Source of the DNA: an uncultured Bacteroidota bacterium
GTDB lineage: Bacteria; Bacteroidota; Bacteroidia; AKYH767-A; 2013-40CM-41-45
Length of the DNA: 55,467 bases
Direction of reading: 5' to 3'
Assembly (NCBI GenBank): GCA_937871435.1
Contig: CALMQM010000124.1
Span: 1 to 55,467 of the forward strand
The notes beneath the pieces were generated by a model. That model searched no databases. It saw nothing but the letters and a program-made list of their open reading frames with translations, and had not been told where the DNA came from. This document shows, one piece after another, positions 8,654-17,710 of this stretch (within the stretch, counting starts at the first letter, position 1; each line of letters opens with the position of its first letter). Position numbers and translations under genes: made by a program.

Positions 8654-9973
8654 TTATTGTTTGATAAACCTTTTTCGTTCCAGGCAGGTTCCATTTTCAT
8701 TGCTTATTTCCAGACTATACATTCCACTTGAAAGTTTTTCAAGATCGATGATAGAGTTGATGTTTTGTAAATGTCCGGATTGACACATTTTCCCGTCACT
8801 TGCCAAAATGCGATAGGTACTCTTGTTGTTTGATGAAGCACAATGAACTGCTATAGCTTCTGAAGCAGGATTTGGAAAAAGGATTATAAGATCAGATGCC
8901 TGGATGGAAGGAATAGCTGTGCTTTCAGAATATTTCAGAATCGTCCCGTCATCACCTGCTGCATACCCGGCATTGTCTTCGAACATCTGGATGTCTGACA
9001 ATGTATCAGCTGTGGAAGAGTAGGAATTGACCCAATTCACTCCACCATCATTTGTTTTGAAAATTTGTCCACCACCGAATAATCCATAACCTGTTTGTGT
9101 ATTCAAAAAGTCAGCAGCAAATCCGTAACCCGGAGTAGAAGAGTTTACAATCTGACTCGTGAAATGATAACTGGTATCTCCCGGAAAATTTACAACAAGA
9201 TTAAATCCGCTTAATTTCCACAAAGCATTCTGATTGGATGGAACAAATCCATTGTAATGGTTGGTAAACATAAAACCGGTATCAGGATCCGGGAAATCCA
9301 GGGTTGTATATGCATCCGCATTCGGAAAGGAAAATACATCACCGGAATACCATGTGCTTCCATCTTCCGTGCGAGCCATGTTGGCTGAGTAAGTGGAAAA
9401 TCCTGAATTCAATCCACCTGCCATTCCAGCCATAGAGTTCACGAATTGTATCTGGCTAAGTGAGTTTATTCCTCCTGTATAAGCAAAAATTGTATCCCAG
9501 CTTGTACCGAGGTTGGAAGACTTCAATAAACTGCTTCCAACCGAATACAGAATGGAATGATCCGGAGTAGTCAGTTGAGTCGAATGGGAGGAGCCGGGAT
9601 CATTGCCGATGGTGGTCCAGTTTGCACCACCATTAAACGTAATATATGTTTCACCGGTAAAAGTGTTGTTGTCAAAAGTGCTTACTACAATAGTGTCCCG
9701 GTGCAGGATCAATCCTGAATGAACATTTCCTGAAAATGAATGCACATTAATATTAAACCAGGAGCTTCCGCCATCAGTGGTGAGCAAAACTGTTCCATTG
9801 TCTCCGACAACCAGACCGTAATCCGGATTCAGAAAATTCACATCGTGCAATTTTTCTGTTGTTCCGGAATTCAATACTGTCCATTGTGGTGTGCTGGCAA
9901 ATCCAGCAGATGCACAAAATAATATGTAGAGAAATTGGTGGTAGAAGAATTTGAAGAGAGTATACTTTTTCAT
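8654..9973 (-). CDS. T9SS-sorted YCF48/BNR-repeat protein
   Basis: Predicted surface or secreted protein. From the Met at 9973 it has 439 residues with a signal peptide (MKKYTLFKFF to about residue 28, AGFAS). The body consists of photosystem-stability-factor-like (YCF48/BNR) repeats: WTVLNSGTTEKLHDVNFLN, GLVVGDNGTVLLTTDGGSSW, SSLLKSSNLGTSWDT and GYAAGDDGTILKYSES, typical of a beta propeller. The end is a type A sorting domain with LFPNPASEAIAV and LEKLSSGMYSLEI. An upstream in-frame start (10027) would bury the signal peptide, so 9973 is chosen. Ligand unknown. Confidence 0.88.
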   Translation of the reverse strand: MKKYTLFKFFYHQFLYILFCASAGFASTPQWTVLNSGTTEKLHDVNFLNPDYGLVVGDNGTVLLTTDGGSSWFNINVHSFSGNVHSGLILHRDTIVVSTFDNNTFTGETYITFNGGANWTTIGNDPGSSHSTQLTTPDHSILYSVGSSLLKSSNLGTSWDTIFAYTGGINSLSQIQFVNSMAGMAGGLNSGFSTYSANMARTEDGSTWYSGDVFSFPNADAYTTLDFPDPDTGFMFTNHYNGFVPSNQNALWKLSGFNLVVNFPGDTSYHFTSQIVNSSTPGYGFAADFLNTQTGYGLFGGGQIFKTNDGGVNWVNSYSSTADTLSDIQMFEDNAGYAAGDDGTILKYSESTAIPSIQASDLIILFPNPASEAIAVHCASSNNKSTYRILASDGKMCQSGHLQNINSIIDLEKLSSGMYSLEISNENGTCLERKRFIKQ

Positions 9974-10174
9974 TTGAGGGGTTTTAAAATATCCGCAAAG
10001 AAAAAAAGCAAAAAGCAATTTTTGCAAACTCTAACAAAGTTTAACGGAAAGTATATTTATAAGATGAATTGACAGTTGAATTTCTACGTTAATTCAGACT
10101 TCAGGCACATGTGAAAACCTGCTTATTTCGTGAAAGTTGAAATTCAACAAAAAGTATAGATTAGATCCTGCTTT

Positions 10175-10570
10175 TTACGGAAGCTCATTGAGTTTGTGTA
10201 CCAGTAGATTCAGAAAATTTGTCAACGGTTTTACTGCCATCATTTTCAACATCGGATTGAGATCGGCATCAAATGCAAGCTGAACTTCACTTTGGGTTGA
10301 CATATCCCTGATGGCGCAATCCAGATTAAAATCAAAAGGAGCTTTTCCGTTGCGAGTAACCTTGATAAGAGAGTGCGGAATTTTTTCAGTAATCTTCATT
10401 CCTAAACTTGCCATACCGGCGATGGTAAAACTGCATTCATCATCTGTGGATTGCCAGTTCGTCACTTGCTCAGGCATGAGTTTTTGAAAATTGTTGAAAT
10501 TGCTCAGGAAGTTAAAGATTTCAACCGGTGTTTTGTTGACGATTACTTTATCACTTTCGATTCGTGTCAT
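10175..10570 (-). CDS. SRPBCC-fold protein
   Basis: A 131-residue cytoplasmic protein with the layout of the START/SRPBCC ligand-binding fold: an N-terminal strand KVIVNKTPVEIFNFLSNF, a central antiparallel sheet (CSFTIAGMASLGMKITEKI, FDFNLDCAIRD) and a long C-terminal helix (LTNFLNLLVHKLNELP). Related small proteins bind hydrophobic molecules. It lies 42 bases after pyrE on the same strand and is probably co-transcribed. The ligand is unknown. Confidence 0.75.
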   Translation of the reverse strand: MTRIESDKVIVNKTPVEIFNFLSNFNNFQKLMPEQVTNWQSTDDECSFTIAGMASLGMKITEKIPHSLIKVTRNGKAPFDFNLDCAIRDMSTQSEVQLAFDADLNPMLKMMAVKPLTNFLNLLVHKLNELP

Positions 10571-10612
10571 TGGTATTACTTTCTACTGAATAAAATTTTA
10601 TACGTTGAAATT

Positions 10613-11254
10613 TTAATTATTCCAATTCTCAGGAGCTTCACGCCATTTTCTAAGTGTGTTCAGATCGTTTGCTGAAATGTATTTTGCTTCCAGGGCTTTT
10701 TCAAGCAAAGTTTCATAATCACAAAGTGATACGACAGGACAATTATCTGCTTCAAAATTTTCATCAGCTACTCGAAATCCATAAGTAAAAACAGAAATCA
10801 TCCCTTTCACTTTGCATCCGGCATCCCTGAGTGCCTGTACAGCTTTCAGGGAAGATTTTCCGGTTGAAATCAGGTCTTCAATCACAACTACGGATTGTCC
10901 GGGAGCGACTTCACCTTCTATCAGATTTTCTCTTCCATGATCTTTGGGAGAAGAACGAACATACACAAAAGGTACACCCATCGCCTCAGCGACCAACGCT
11001 CCTTGTGCGATTGCAGCTGTGGCCACACCGGCTATGCAATCCGGCTTTCCGTATTTTTCTTCAATTGCCTTCACAAGAGCCTGACGGATGTACGTCCGTA
11101 CTTTTGGATACGACAAACTGATTCTGTTGTCGCAATAAATGGGTGATTTCCATCCTGAAGCCCAGGTAAATGGACGATCGGGCTGGAGTTTTATTGCTTT
11201 GATCTGAAGCAGGTATTCCGCAATACTTGATGCGGTTTCGTCTTTCACGGCCAT
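10613..11254 (-). CDS. pyrE: Orotate phosphoribosyltransferase
   Basis: Joins orotate to PRPP to form orotidine 5'-phosphate in pyrimidine synthesis. From Met 11254 it has 213 residues with FTWASGWKSPIYCDNR at the substrate site, the conserved GVATAAIAQGALVAEAMG helix, KDHGRENLIEG in the flexible loop, and the PRPP motif VVVIEDLISTGKSS. The in-frame Met at 11281 would add MGEIVYVCF, unlike the family. Divergent from the Nudix gene and followed by the SRPBCC gene. Confidence 0.94.
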   Translation of the reverse strand: MAVKDETASSIAEYLLQIKAIKLQPDRPFTWASGWKSPIYCDNRISLSYPKVRTYIRQALVKAIEEKYGKPDCIAGVATAAIAQGALVAEAMGVPFVYVRSSPKDHGRENLIEGEVAPGQSVVVIEDLISTGKSSLKAVQALRDAGCKVKGMISVFTYGFRVADENFEADNCPVVSLCDYETLLEKALEAKYISANDLNTLRKWREAPENWNN

Positions 11255-11362
11255 GAAGCAAACGTACACGATTTCTCCCATTTGTCAAAGCTGATAAATT
11301 TCATTTCGTATTATTTTAGTGCTGTCCGAAAATCAGCACTGTGAATTAGACTTTACAGGTTG

Positions 11363-11370
11363 TACCTTTG
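11363..11370 (+). promoter_or_regulatory. Candidate -7 box for the Nudix gene
   Basis: TACCTTTG fits the Bacteroidota TAnnTTTG element and lies 26 bases before the ATG at 11397. No clear TTTG is seen at the -33 spacing. Confidence 0.5.
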
Positions 11371-11396
11371 CAATCATTGGCTAATCCGGCAGATGT

Positions 11397-12032
11397 ATGA
11401 AAACAGAACAAACAGAATACAAAGTCTTCGTCAATGACAAGCCTTTCATCATCCGGGAAGTGTATCAGTCTGAGCCTGCTCGTGAAGAGGATGTTCAGGT
11501 ACTCAGCGAATCAACGACTGAACTGAGTAAGGCAATTGGCGATCTGGAAAGAAACAAGAAATGGAAGGCAGTAATTTATTTGTGTGACTCTCCGCTACAA
11601 GTATGGAGGCAATTTGTTGATGCTTATTCATTGATTGAAGCAGCCGGTGGACTTGTAAAAAATGATCAGAGTAATTATCTGCTCATTTACAGAAGAGGGA
11701 AATGGGATTTACCCAAGGGAAAACTTGACTACGAAGAATCGCCGGAACAGGCGGGTGTGCGTGAAGTGGAAGAGGAATGCGGAATCGGGCAATTAAAAAT
11801 TGTAAAAAATCTGCCAACTACTTTTCATACATATCCTGAAGGAGGAAAAAGAATATTGAAAAAGACGCATTGGTATCTCATGGAAAGCAGAGATAAACGT
11901 CCATTGGTGCCTCAACTTGAAGAAGATATTCTGGAAGCAGTCTGGATGGATGAAATGCAAATTAAAAAAACTGTTTATCCAAAAACATACAACTCCATCC
12001 GGAGTTTGCTGCAAAGTTATTTTGGAAATTAG
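11397..12032 (+). CDS. Nudix hydrolase
   Basis: A 211-residue protein whose Nudix box is at about residues 104-126: GKLDYEESPEQAGVREVEEE followed by CGI, with the catalytic REVEEE intact. This fold cleaves nucleoside diphosphates linked to another group. The N-terminal 80 residues form a separate domain seen with Bacteroidota Nudix proteins. WDLPKG before the box and THWYLME after it are typical of the ADP-sugar or dinucleoside polyphosphate types, but the substrate cannot be fixed. It converges on the next gene with only six bases between stops. Confidence 0.88.
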   Translation: MKTEQTEYKVFVNDKPFIIREVYQSEPAREEDVQVLSESTTELSKAIGDLERNKKWKAVIYLCDSPLQVWRQFVDAYSLIEAAGGLVKNDQSNYLLIYRRGKWDLPKGKLDYEESPEQAGVREVEEECGIGQLKIVKNLPTTFHTYPEGGKRILKKTHWYLMESRDKRPLVPQLEEDILEAVWMDEMQIKKTVYPKTYNSIRSLLQSYFGN

Positions 12033-12038
12033 TTTTCT

Positions 12039-12839
12039 CTATTTTAATTCCACGAAACTCGTAGTGATTAAAATATTTTCAGTGGAATAGAGTGTGACCT
12101 TGTATGCTGCAGGCTCTGGAAAATTAACTGCGGCGACGCCTTGAGAATTTTCCGGTGAAAATTTTACGGTTGTGGAAGTAACAAATCTGCTATACTCTTC
12201 TCCCTCTTTTTTCCAGATGTCCACAATTCGCGAGGGGCTTGTCGCGTCAAAAGGCTCAATATGCAAATACAATTTACCTCTTGTTGCTCGAAAAGAGAAT
12301 TCTGTGTTTTGTGTTGTATTGTCACCGGATAAACCGTCTGAGAAAAGAATCTGGGTGCTGTGAACAGAGTCTGCAGCGAGCGCAACCACATTGGTTTCAT
12401 GTTGTGAATCACTTTCCTGCATAGCATCGGAAACGCTCAGAATTTCATCGGCCATCAGTTGATTGTCATAGTCGTAATAGCGAATACGGTAGTCTCCGCT
12501 TTTTGTCACATGAAAATCATTGACGATTCCCGACTGCTTGGGTTCACAGAAAAATGAGATTTCATCAAATTTTTGAAAGGCGCTTTTAACGAGCTTTTCA
12601 AAAGTGATTTTTACTTTGCGCGTATTTAGTTGTCCGGTTGAAGATTTGTAATAAAGTTTAACTGTATAACCGCCCGGATCCATGATCAGTGATTGCATTT
12701 CACCAATGGCTTGTCCGGAAGCAGTTACGCTATCGCAGAAAATCAATTCTCCCTTTTGTGCTTGTGACTGAGTTGAAGAGAGCGAACAAAACAAAATGAA
12801 CACGGCTATCTTTAAAATCATCAGACAATTTCTTCTCAT
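12039..12839 (-). CDS. Secreted protein of unknown function
   Basis: From Met 12839 it has 266 residues with a signal peptide (MRRNCLMILKIAVFILF, cleavage after about residue 27, SQAQ). The rest is rich in beta strands, with two regions that look like Ig-like folds: about 30-135 (GYTVKLYYKS, SGDYRIRYYDYDNQLM) and 150-266 (GKLYLHIEPFDATSPSR, AAYKVTLYSTENILITTS). No T9SS sorting domain, lipobox or catalytic motif is visible. It is not related in sight to its neighbours. I do not recognise the family. Confidence 0.7.
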   Translation of the reverse strand: MRRNCLMILKIAVFILFCSLSSTQSQAQKGELIFCDSVTASGQAIGEMQSLIMDPGGYTVKLYYKSSTGQLNTRKVKITFEKLVKSAFQKFDEISFFCEPKQSGIVNDFHVTKSGDYRIRYYDYDNQLMADEILSVSDAMQESDSQHETNVVALAADSVHSTQILFSDGLSGDNTTQNTEFSFRATRGKLYLHIEPFDATSPSRIVDIWKKEGEEYSRFVTSTTVKFSPENSQGVAAVNFPEPAAYKVTLYSTENILITTSFVELK

Positions 12840-12927
12840 GAAGGATTGAGGTGCATTTTGGATCATGAAGAATAGGGAGGAGATTTATTAATGAACTATT
12901 AATTCCAAAAATAATTTAACTCATCAT

Positions 12928-13392
12928 TTACATTGTAACTGCATCCGGTACAAATTTGGAAACATCGCCCTGATACAACAAAATATCCCGAACGATGGTA
13001 GACGAGATGTGTGAAAGTGCGGGATCCGCAACGACAAAAATTGTATCAATAGCAGGAACCAATGCTCTGTTCATTTGTGCAATAGCTCTTTCAAATTCGT
13101 AATCAGCGGAGGTTCGGAGACCACGAAGAATATATTGAGCATTGATAGATTTACAAAAATCTACAGTCAGTCCACTGTATCGCTCTACACGAATTTTAGA
13201 TTCTCCTTCAAAAGTTTTCCTGATGAAATGTTCACGACGATCCTGAGAGAAATAATAATGTTTGTTGGAGTTGTAACCAATCCCGATCACGATTTCATCA
13301 AACAAATTCAAACAGCGGTGGACGATGCTTTCATGACCTTTGGTGATTGGATCAAAAGAACCAGGGAAGACAGCTATTTTCTTTTCAGGCAT
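12928..13392 (-). CDS. coaD: Phosphopantetheine adenylyltransferase
   Basis: Fourth step of coenzyme A synthesis: transfers AMP from ATP to 4'-phosphopantetheine. The 154-residue protein matches the usual length and shows the nucleotidyltransferase motif GSFDPITKGHESIV, the RREHF and LRGLRTSADYEFE loops, and ISSTIVRD near the end in place of the usual ISSSxVRE. It precedes rsmD in the reverse direction of many genomes; both lie on the minus strand with a 109-base gap. Confidence 0.95.
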   Translation of the reverse strand: MPEKKIAVFPGSFDPITKGHESIVHRCLNLFDEIVIGIGYNSNKHYYFSQDRREHFIRKTFEGESKIRVERYSGLTVDFCKSINAQYILRGLRTSADYEFERAIAQMNRALVPAIDTIFVVADPALSHISSTIVRDILLYQGDVSKFVPDAVTM

Positions 13393-13501
13393 GTAATTTT
13401 GTATTGTTGAAAGTGAGAGATTAAAAGTATGAAATTGTTTTTAATCAAAATATCCTTCTTGAATAGCAGAGCCGGATGTAATTCATTACATTATTCATAC
13501 T

Positions 13502-14038
13502 CTAAGTTTGTTTATAAAAGCTAAAACCGCAATTTCCATATTTTCTGATATCGGAAAGCGGAATTGGAGTTTGAAGTTGTCGGTTCGACTGATGCTCTAC
13601 AATGAGCATTCCTCCGGCTTTGAGCATATTTTTTTCAAAGATCAATGCAGGAAGGGTATCTGTTTCTTCCTGTTCGAAGGGCGGGTCCGCAAAAATCAAA
13701 TTGAATTGCTGTGAATTTTGTTTGATAAACCTGAAAACGTCTGATCGGATGCATTTGAGATTCGTTAATCCAAATTTTGACGCAGTTTCATTCAGGTATT
13801 TCACGCATTGAAAATGAATATCGACGGAAACAACATTCCGTGCTTCTCTGGAGGCGAATTCGAGGCTGATCCCACCGGCACCACTGAATAAATCCAACAC
13901 AGACAATTCTTCAAAATCAAGTTGATTTGAAAGGATGTTAAACAGTCCTGATTTTGCATAATCAGTCGTTGGTCGCACCGGGAGAGAAGCTGGAGCAATG
14001 ATATTCCTTCCGCCCAATTTTCCTCCTATGATTCGCAC
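13502..14038 (-). CDS. rsmD: 16S rRNA (guanine966-N2)-methyltransferase RsmD
   Basis: Methylates G966 of 16S rRNA using S-adenosylmethionine. The 178-residue protein begins MRIIGGKLGGR, followed by RPTTDYAKSGLFNIL, the SAM-binding LDLFSGAGGISLEFASR, and the catalytic DPPF in LIFADPPFEQEE. The order matches RsmD. It overlaps the upstream DUF3822 gene by 13 bases. Confidence 0.94.
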   Translation of the reverse strand: MRIIGGKLGGRNIIAPASLPVRPTTDYAKSGLFNILSNQLDFEELSVLDLFSGAGGISLEFASREARNVVSVDIHFQCVKYLNETASKFGLTNLKCIRSDVFRFIKQNSQQFNLIFADPPFEQEETDTLPALIFEKNMLKAGGMLIVEHQSNRQLQTPIPLSDIRKYGNCGFSFYKQT

Positions 14039-14931
14039 AGGGAAAGACTCAATAAAGGGTGATAAAAATGACCGGGTACGGATTGAAAACCATAACTGTA
14101 TTCCGCAGGAGCCGGTCGTTCGCTGAAATATAAATTACGAATGTAGCGGAACAAGAGCTTGTAAAGAGCAGATTCTTTTTCGATTGTTCCTGCCAGTCGA
14201 ACAGAAATATCTTCAGGATTCATTTCCAATTGCTCCAGTAAGAAAAGGATAAAATACAAACTGTCTTCAATTCCTTTACAGGAAAAAGAATTCATCAGGA
14301 TCAGTTTCTTACCTTCTGTTACGACAGCATCAAAATCATTCCCATAAAAATTGAGGAATAGTTGTTTTTCATTTTGATTCCGGGAATTCATGCTGATACT
14401 TTCGAGGAGAGACCTTGAATGATGAATGATCTCAGGGTCTTCAAACAAATGGTTCAGTTCCGTTACCAATGAAGATGGCAATGCAAAGATGGAGTAGAGC
14501 TGGAAATAAGATACAGGTTCTGCATATACTACAGCATCCTGATCCAGAGTAAAATGATATTGAAGATAACCAAGTTCATCACCTTTTCTGAACAGGCTGT
14601 CCGGAACAAAAGTGAAAGTTGGAGAATGAACATTGACAAGGACTTTTGCGAATTCATATTTGCGTAACAAACTGCTGTTCGCTGATACTTTTTCCAGCAA
14701 TTCAGTCCAGTAATTTTCACCGCCGGATGAATCTGATGAAAATGATTCAAGTGCAAGAAATCGGTTTTCCTTTCTTTCTTTCAGCGCAATTTGTATTCCG
14801 TGTGGCTCAACAGAAACAAGCAAATCGCATCGTCCGGCTGAACGAGTTTCAAGGCTCTCATCCAAAACAATGATGGACGAAGCATCCGTGTGGTTGCGGC
14901 TTCGGAAAATATTTTCAGTAGTAGAACTCAA
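14026..14931 (-). CDS. DUF3822 family protein
   Basis: A 301-residue protein of the Bacteroidota-specific DUF3822 family, usually found next to rsmD. Two weakly similar halves with an actin/hexokinase-like look are visible, the first with YWTELLEKVSANSSLLRKYE and the second with QLFLNFYGNDFDAVVTEGK and IEDSLYFILFLLEQLEMNP. No signal peptide or membrane segment. The overlap with rsmD suggests coupled translation. Function unknown. Confidence 0.82.
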   Translation of the reverse strand: MSSTTENIFRSRNHTDASSIIVLDESLETRSAGRCDLLVSVEPHGIQIALKERKENRFLALESFSSDSSGGENYWTELLEKVSANSSLLRKYEFAKVLVNVHSPTFTFVPDSLFRKGDELGYLQYHFTLDQDAVVYAEPVSYFQLYSIFALPSSLVTELNHLFEDPEIIHHSRSLLESISMNSRNQNEKQLFLNFYGNDFDAVVTEGKKLILMNSFSCKGIEDSLYFILFLLEQLEMNPEDISVRLAGTIEKESALYKLLFRYIRNLYFSERPAPAEYSYGFQSVPGHFYHPLLSLSLCES

Positions 14932-15144
14932 TGATTTTAGCTTGATCTGACAAATCTACAAATTTATTTAAGGCATGAATTGTTGATTTGGATTTGTCGC
15001 ATGACAGCTATTCATCTGCAAAGCAACGGGTTTTGTAATACCAGTCCATAGTTGCATTCTTTGGGAATTATCTGAAGAATGCATTTTTGAACGATTCCGA
15101 CAGTTCTGAAATGAAAAAATGATCGTGAACTCAGCAAATATTTT

Positions 15145-15152
15145 TAGTTTTG
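15145..15152 (+). promoter_or_regulatory. Candidate -7 box for tRNA-Val
   Basis: TAGTTTTG fits TAnnTTTG and lies 24 bases before the tRNA start. No good -33 partner is seen. Confidence 0.45.
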
Positions 15153-15176
15153 CGCCCTTCCTGATTTTCATTGAAT

Positions 15177-15251
15177 GGACGCTTAGCTCAGTTGGTTTAG
15201 AGCATTACCTTGACAGGGTAGGGGTCACAGGTTCGAATCCTGTAGCGTCCA
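15177..15251 (+). tRNA. tRNA-Val (GAC)
   Basis: Full cloverleaf. The acceptor stem is GGACGCT with AGCGTCC (15177-15183 and 15244-15250), the discriminator is A at 15251. The D arm contains AGCTCAGTTGG, the anticodon loop TTGACAG gives GAC, and the T arm is ACAGGTTCGAATCCTGT. CCA is not encoded. GAC reads valine codons GUC and GUU. Confidence 0.96.
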
Positions 15252-15303
15252 CTTTTTAATCAGAATCGGATTGAATTTTTTTCTTTGAAACCGGCGATCA
15301 ATA

Positions 15304-15918
15304 TTAAATCACTTTCCAGATCATGTGAATGCCGAATCCGATGAGCGCGCATCCTATCACACGATTCACCCAAACAATTACATTTTGCTTTAAAAGATTT
15401 TTTATTCTGTTTGCAACAAAAGATTTTAGAAGATCCGTTCCCAAAACAGTGAGTAATACAGAACCAAAGAAAGCGATCTGATCATTTTTGGTGTAATTTT
15501 CTTTCAGGCTGACTATCCCTATTACACTTAACCAAAACAACAGTACGGCAGGGTTAAGTATATTGAGTAAAAATCCCTGAAGCATGAATTTTGCATGCAC
15601 AGTTTTTTTATCGTCATCGACTTCTTTGACTTTTGTTTTCTTAATGAAATTTACAATCCCGAAACCAATCAGCAAGCAACCACCAATCCATCCCATAACA
15701 GATTTGTTTTGTTCCATCAGGTTGAGTTGCGCCGCGAAGAAATAGCAGATAGCAATTACAGTAGCATCACTGATGCAGACGCCAAGTGCCATGTGAACTC
15801 CGGCTTTAAATCCTTCGTGTAAACTTGTTTGAAGCAACGCAAAAAAAACCGGTCCCAGCATAATGGCCAGTAAAAGTCCGAAGGTAAATCCGCTGAAAAC
15901 GGGTTCAAGCATTGGCAT
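15304..15918 (-). CDS. LysE-family exporter
   Basis: A 204-residue membrane protein of the LysE/RhtB amino-acid exporter family with about six hydrophobic segments. Family features include an N-terminal helix FGLLLAIMLGPVFFALLQTS, GVCISDATVIAICYF, and the second-half helix LNILNPAVLLFWLSVI. Substrate unknown, as usual for the family. It is the gene after the GH3 enzyme on the same strand, 47 bases apart. Confidence 0.88.
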   Translation of the reverse strand: MPMLEPVFSGFTFGLLLAIMLGPVFFALLQTSLHEGFKAGVHMALGVCISDATVIAICYFFAAQLNLMEQNKSVMGWIGGCLLIGFGIVNFIKKTKVKEVDDDKKTVHAKFMLQGFLLNILNPAVLLFWLSVIGIVSLKENYTKNDQIAFFGSVLLTVLGTDLLKSFVANRIKNLLKQNVIVWVNRVIGCALIGFGIHMIWKVI

Positions 15919-15965
15919 TTATATTTCTGCTTGCAGGATGTGAGATAATTCTTGTCATAAGCAAA

Positions 15966-17489
15966 TCAACGTTTACTTACATACTCTTTCCATTCCTGTA
16001 ACTGAGTAGATTTCAAAACCCGTGGAAATTTATTTTGTCCGCCAAGGCGTCCATTATTACTCATGTAAGTGTAGAACATTCCGGCAGGAACAGTGTCGAT
16101 GATCAATTCTTTGAGGGCGGAAATTCGTTCGACTGCATAGTCGTCGTTCAGTTCCTTTAACTTTTCATCCAACATTGATTTTGCTTTCTCCCGGTCAAGA
16201 TTTCCATTTACCCCGAGGAACCAATGATGAGCGAAAGATCCTTCATACGGTATTCCGGCGACAGTGAATTCCGGAATTTCTACATTCAATTCCCGGGCAA
16301 CAAATTCGACGGCTTTGTTCATGTTGTCGACGCTCAGATGTTCACCAACAAGACTGAGGAAATGTTTGGTACGGCCGCTGATGACAATTTCGCATTGTTC
16401 TTTGTTGACAAAACGTACTGTGTCACCGATCATATATCTCCATGCTCCCGCGCAGGTACTCAGCAGCAACGCATAATCAACTCCTTCTTTTACTTCATTG
16501 ATGAGCAGACTCTGTGGGTTTGCGATGAGATCTCCATTCGCATCAAAATTCTCATCGTTGAAAGGAATGAACTCATAAAACAATCCATTATTCAAAATGA
16601 GTTTCATGTGACGGACATTGGGCTCCGCCTGAAACGCGATGAATCCCTCGGATGCCGGATACATTTCGATGAAGTGAACAGGCTTGGAGAAAAAGCGTTC
16701 GAAACTTTTTCGGTAAGGTTCAAACGACACACCACCGTGTGCAACAACCTGGAGGTTAGGCCAGATGTCGTGAATACTCTTCAGTTTGTATCGTTCAATC
16801 ACCTTTTCCATGAGCAACTGAACCCATGAAGGAACACCTGTGATGATACCAATGTCCCATTTATCAGCTTGCTTGGTGATTTCCTCCAACTTGATGTTCC
16901 AGTCTTTTTCTTTAGAAATATTTTTACCGGGCTTGTAATAACGCTGAAACCAGATAGGAACACGGCGGGCGGAAATTCCACTCACGTCTCCTTCGTAATA
17001 TCCTCCATGACGGTTGAGTTGAGTAGACCCGCCGAGCCACAAAATTCCTTTTTCAAAGAATGCTGCCGGTAGATCGTATTTACTCAATGTCAGAATCTGG
17101 CGAATGCTTGCTTTACGCAATGCTTTCACCATGTCATTTGTTACAGGAATATGTTTACTGGCAGATTCTGAAGTGCCCGAACTTAAAGCAAAATAATCGA
17201 CGTGGCCGGGCCAGCAGACGTTTTCTTCTTCAGCCAGACATCTGTGCCACCAATTCTGGAAAATGGAATTGTAATTGCAAATCGGGACATCCTGTTGAAA
17301 CGCCCGAACAAAATTTCTGGAACCAAGCATTTTGCTGAAACCATAATGATTTCCGAATGCAGTGTTCTCCGCTTTACGCATAAGTTTACGTAACTCTTTA
17401 CGCTGGTATTGAATGGGAGTATAATCCCGGAGTTTTACCCGGGTACTCAACTTCAAACCTTGTTTTATAAGAGCTCCAATTAACGGCAT
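15966..17489 (-). CDS. GH3-family acyl-adenylate enzyme
   Basis: Member of the GH3 (auxin-responsive) family of adenylate-forming enzymes; plant members join amino acids to acyl acids. From Met 17489 it has 507 residues. Motifs are the ATP loop FALSSGTSESASKHIPV, GSTQLNRHGGYYEGD, the segment IGIITGVPSWVQLL, EMYPASEGFIAFQ, and MIGDTVRFVN, with C-terminal GPAGxF-like VPAGMFYTYM. A same-strand Met at 17531 would prepend an unlikely MLNLCPPK segment. The bacterial substrate is unknown. No lipid or pigment synthesis genes lie beside it. Confidence 0.88.
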   Translation of the reverse strand: MPLIGALIKQGLKLSTRVKLRDYTPIQYQRKELRKLMRKAENTAFGNHYGFSKMLGSRNFVRAFQQDVPICNYNSIFQNWWHRCLAEEENVCWPGHVDYFALSSGTSESASKHIPVTNDMVKALRKASIRQILTLSKYDLPAAFFEKGILWLGGSTQLNRHGGYYEGDVSGISARRVPIWFQRYYKPGKNISKEKDWNIKLEEITKQADKWDIGIITGVPSWVQLLMEKVIERYKLKSIHDIWPNLQVVAHGGVSFEPYRKSFERFFSKPVHFIEMYPASEGFIAFQAEPNVRHMKLILNNGLFYEFIPFNDENFDANGDLIANPQSLLINEVKEGVDYALLLSTCAGAWRYMIGDTVRFVNKEQCEIVISGRTKHFLSLVGEHLSVDNMNKAVEFVARELNVEIPEFTVAGIPYEGSFAHHWFLGVNGNLDREKAKSMLDEKLKELNDDYAVERISALKELIIDTVPAGMFYTYMSNNGRLGGQNKFPRVLKSTQLQEWKEYVSKR

Positions 17490-17660
17490 TATCGGGATTG
17501 GATTTGCTTTGGGAGGGCACAAATTAAGCAAATTCTTGAATCAGTTAAATCTTTAAGAATGCGAGTTTCAAAGGAGTGATACCTGATAATCCGGATCATA
17601 TCACAGCGCGTTCTTTTGAATTTATTCTCAATAAGAAAACCAAGTGGTATGGAATGAATC

Positions 17661-17689
17661 AAAAAAAAGCCCCGGAAACCGGAGCTTTT
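17661..17689 (-). terminator. Intrinsic terminator after icd
   Basis: AAAAGC-CCGG / CCGG-GCTTTT hairpin with one bulged C-A mismatch and an AAA loop, followed on the minus strand by a run of eight T residues. It lies about 22 bases beyond the icd stop. Confidence 0.85.
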
Positions 17690-17710
17690 CAACAAATCGT
17701 TTATGAATGA

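Noticed and set aside
14968-15171. Minus-strand frame before tRNA-Val
   Set aside because: It spans the tRNA promoter region and has no family-like content.
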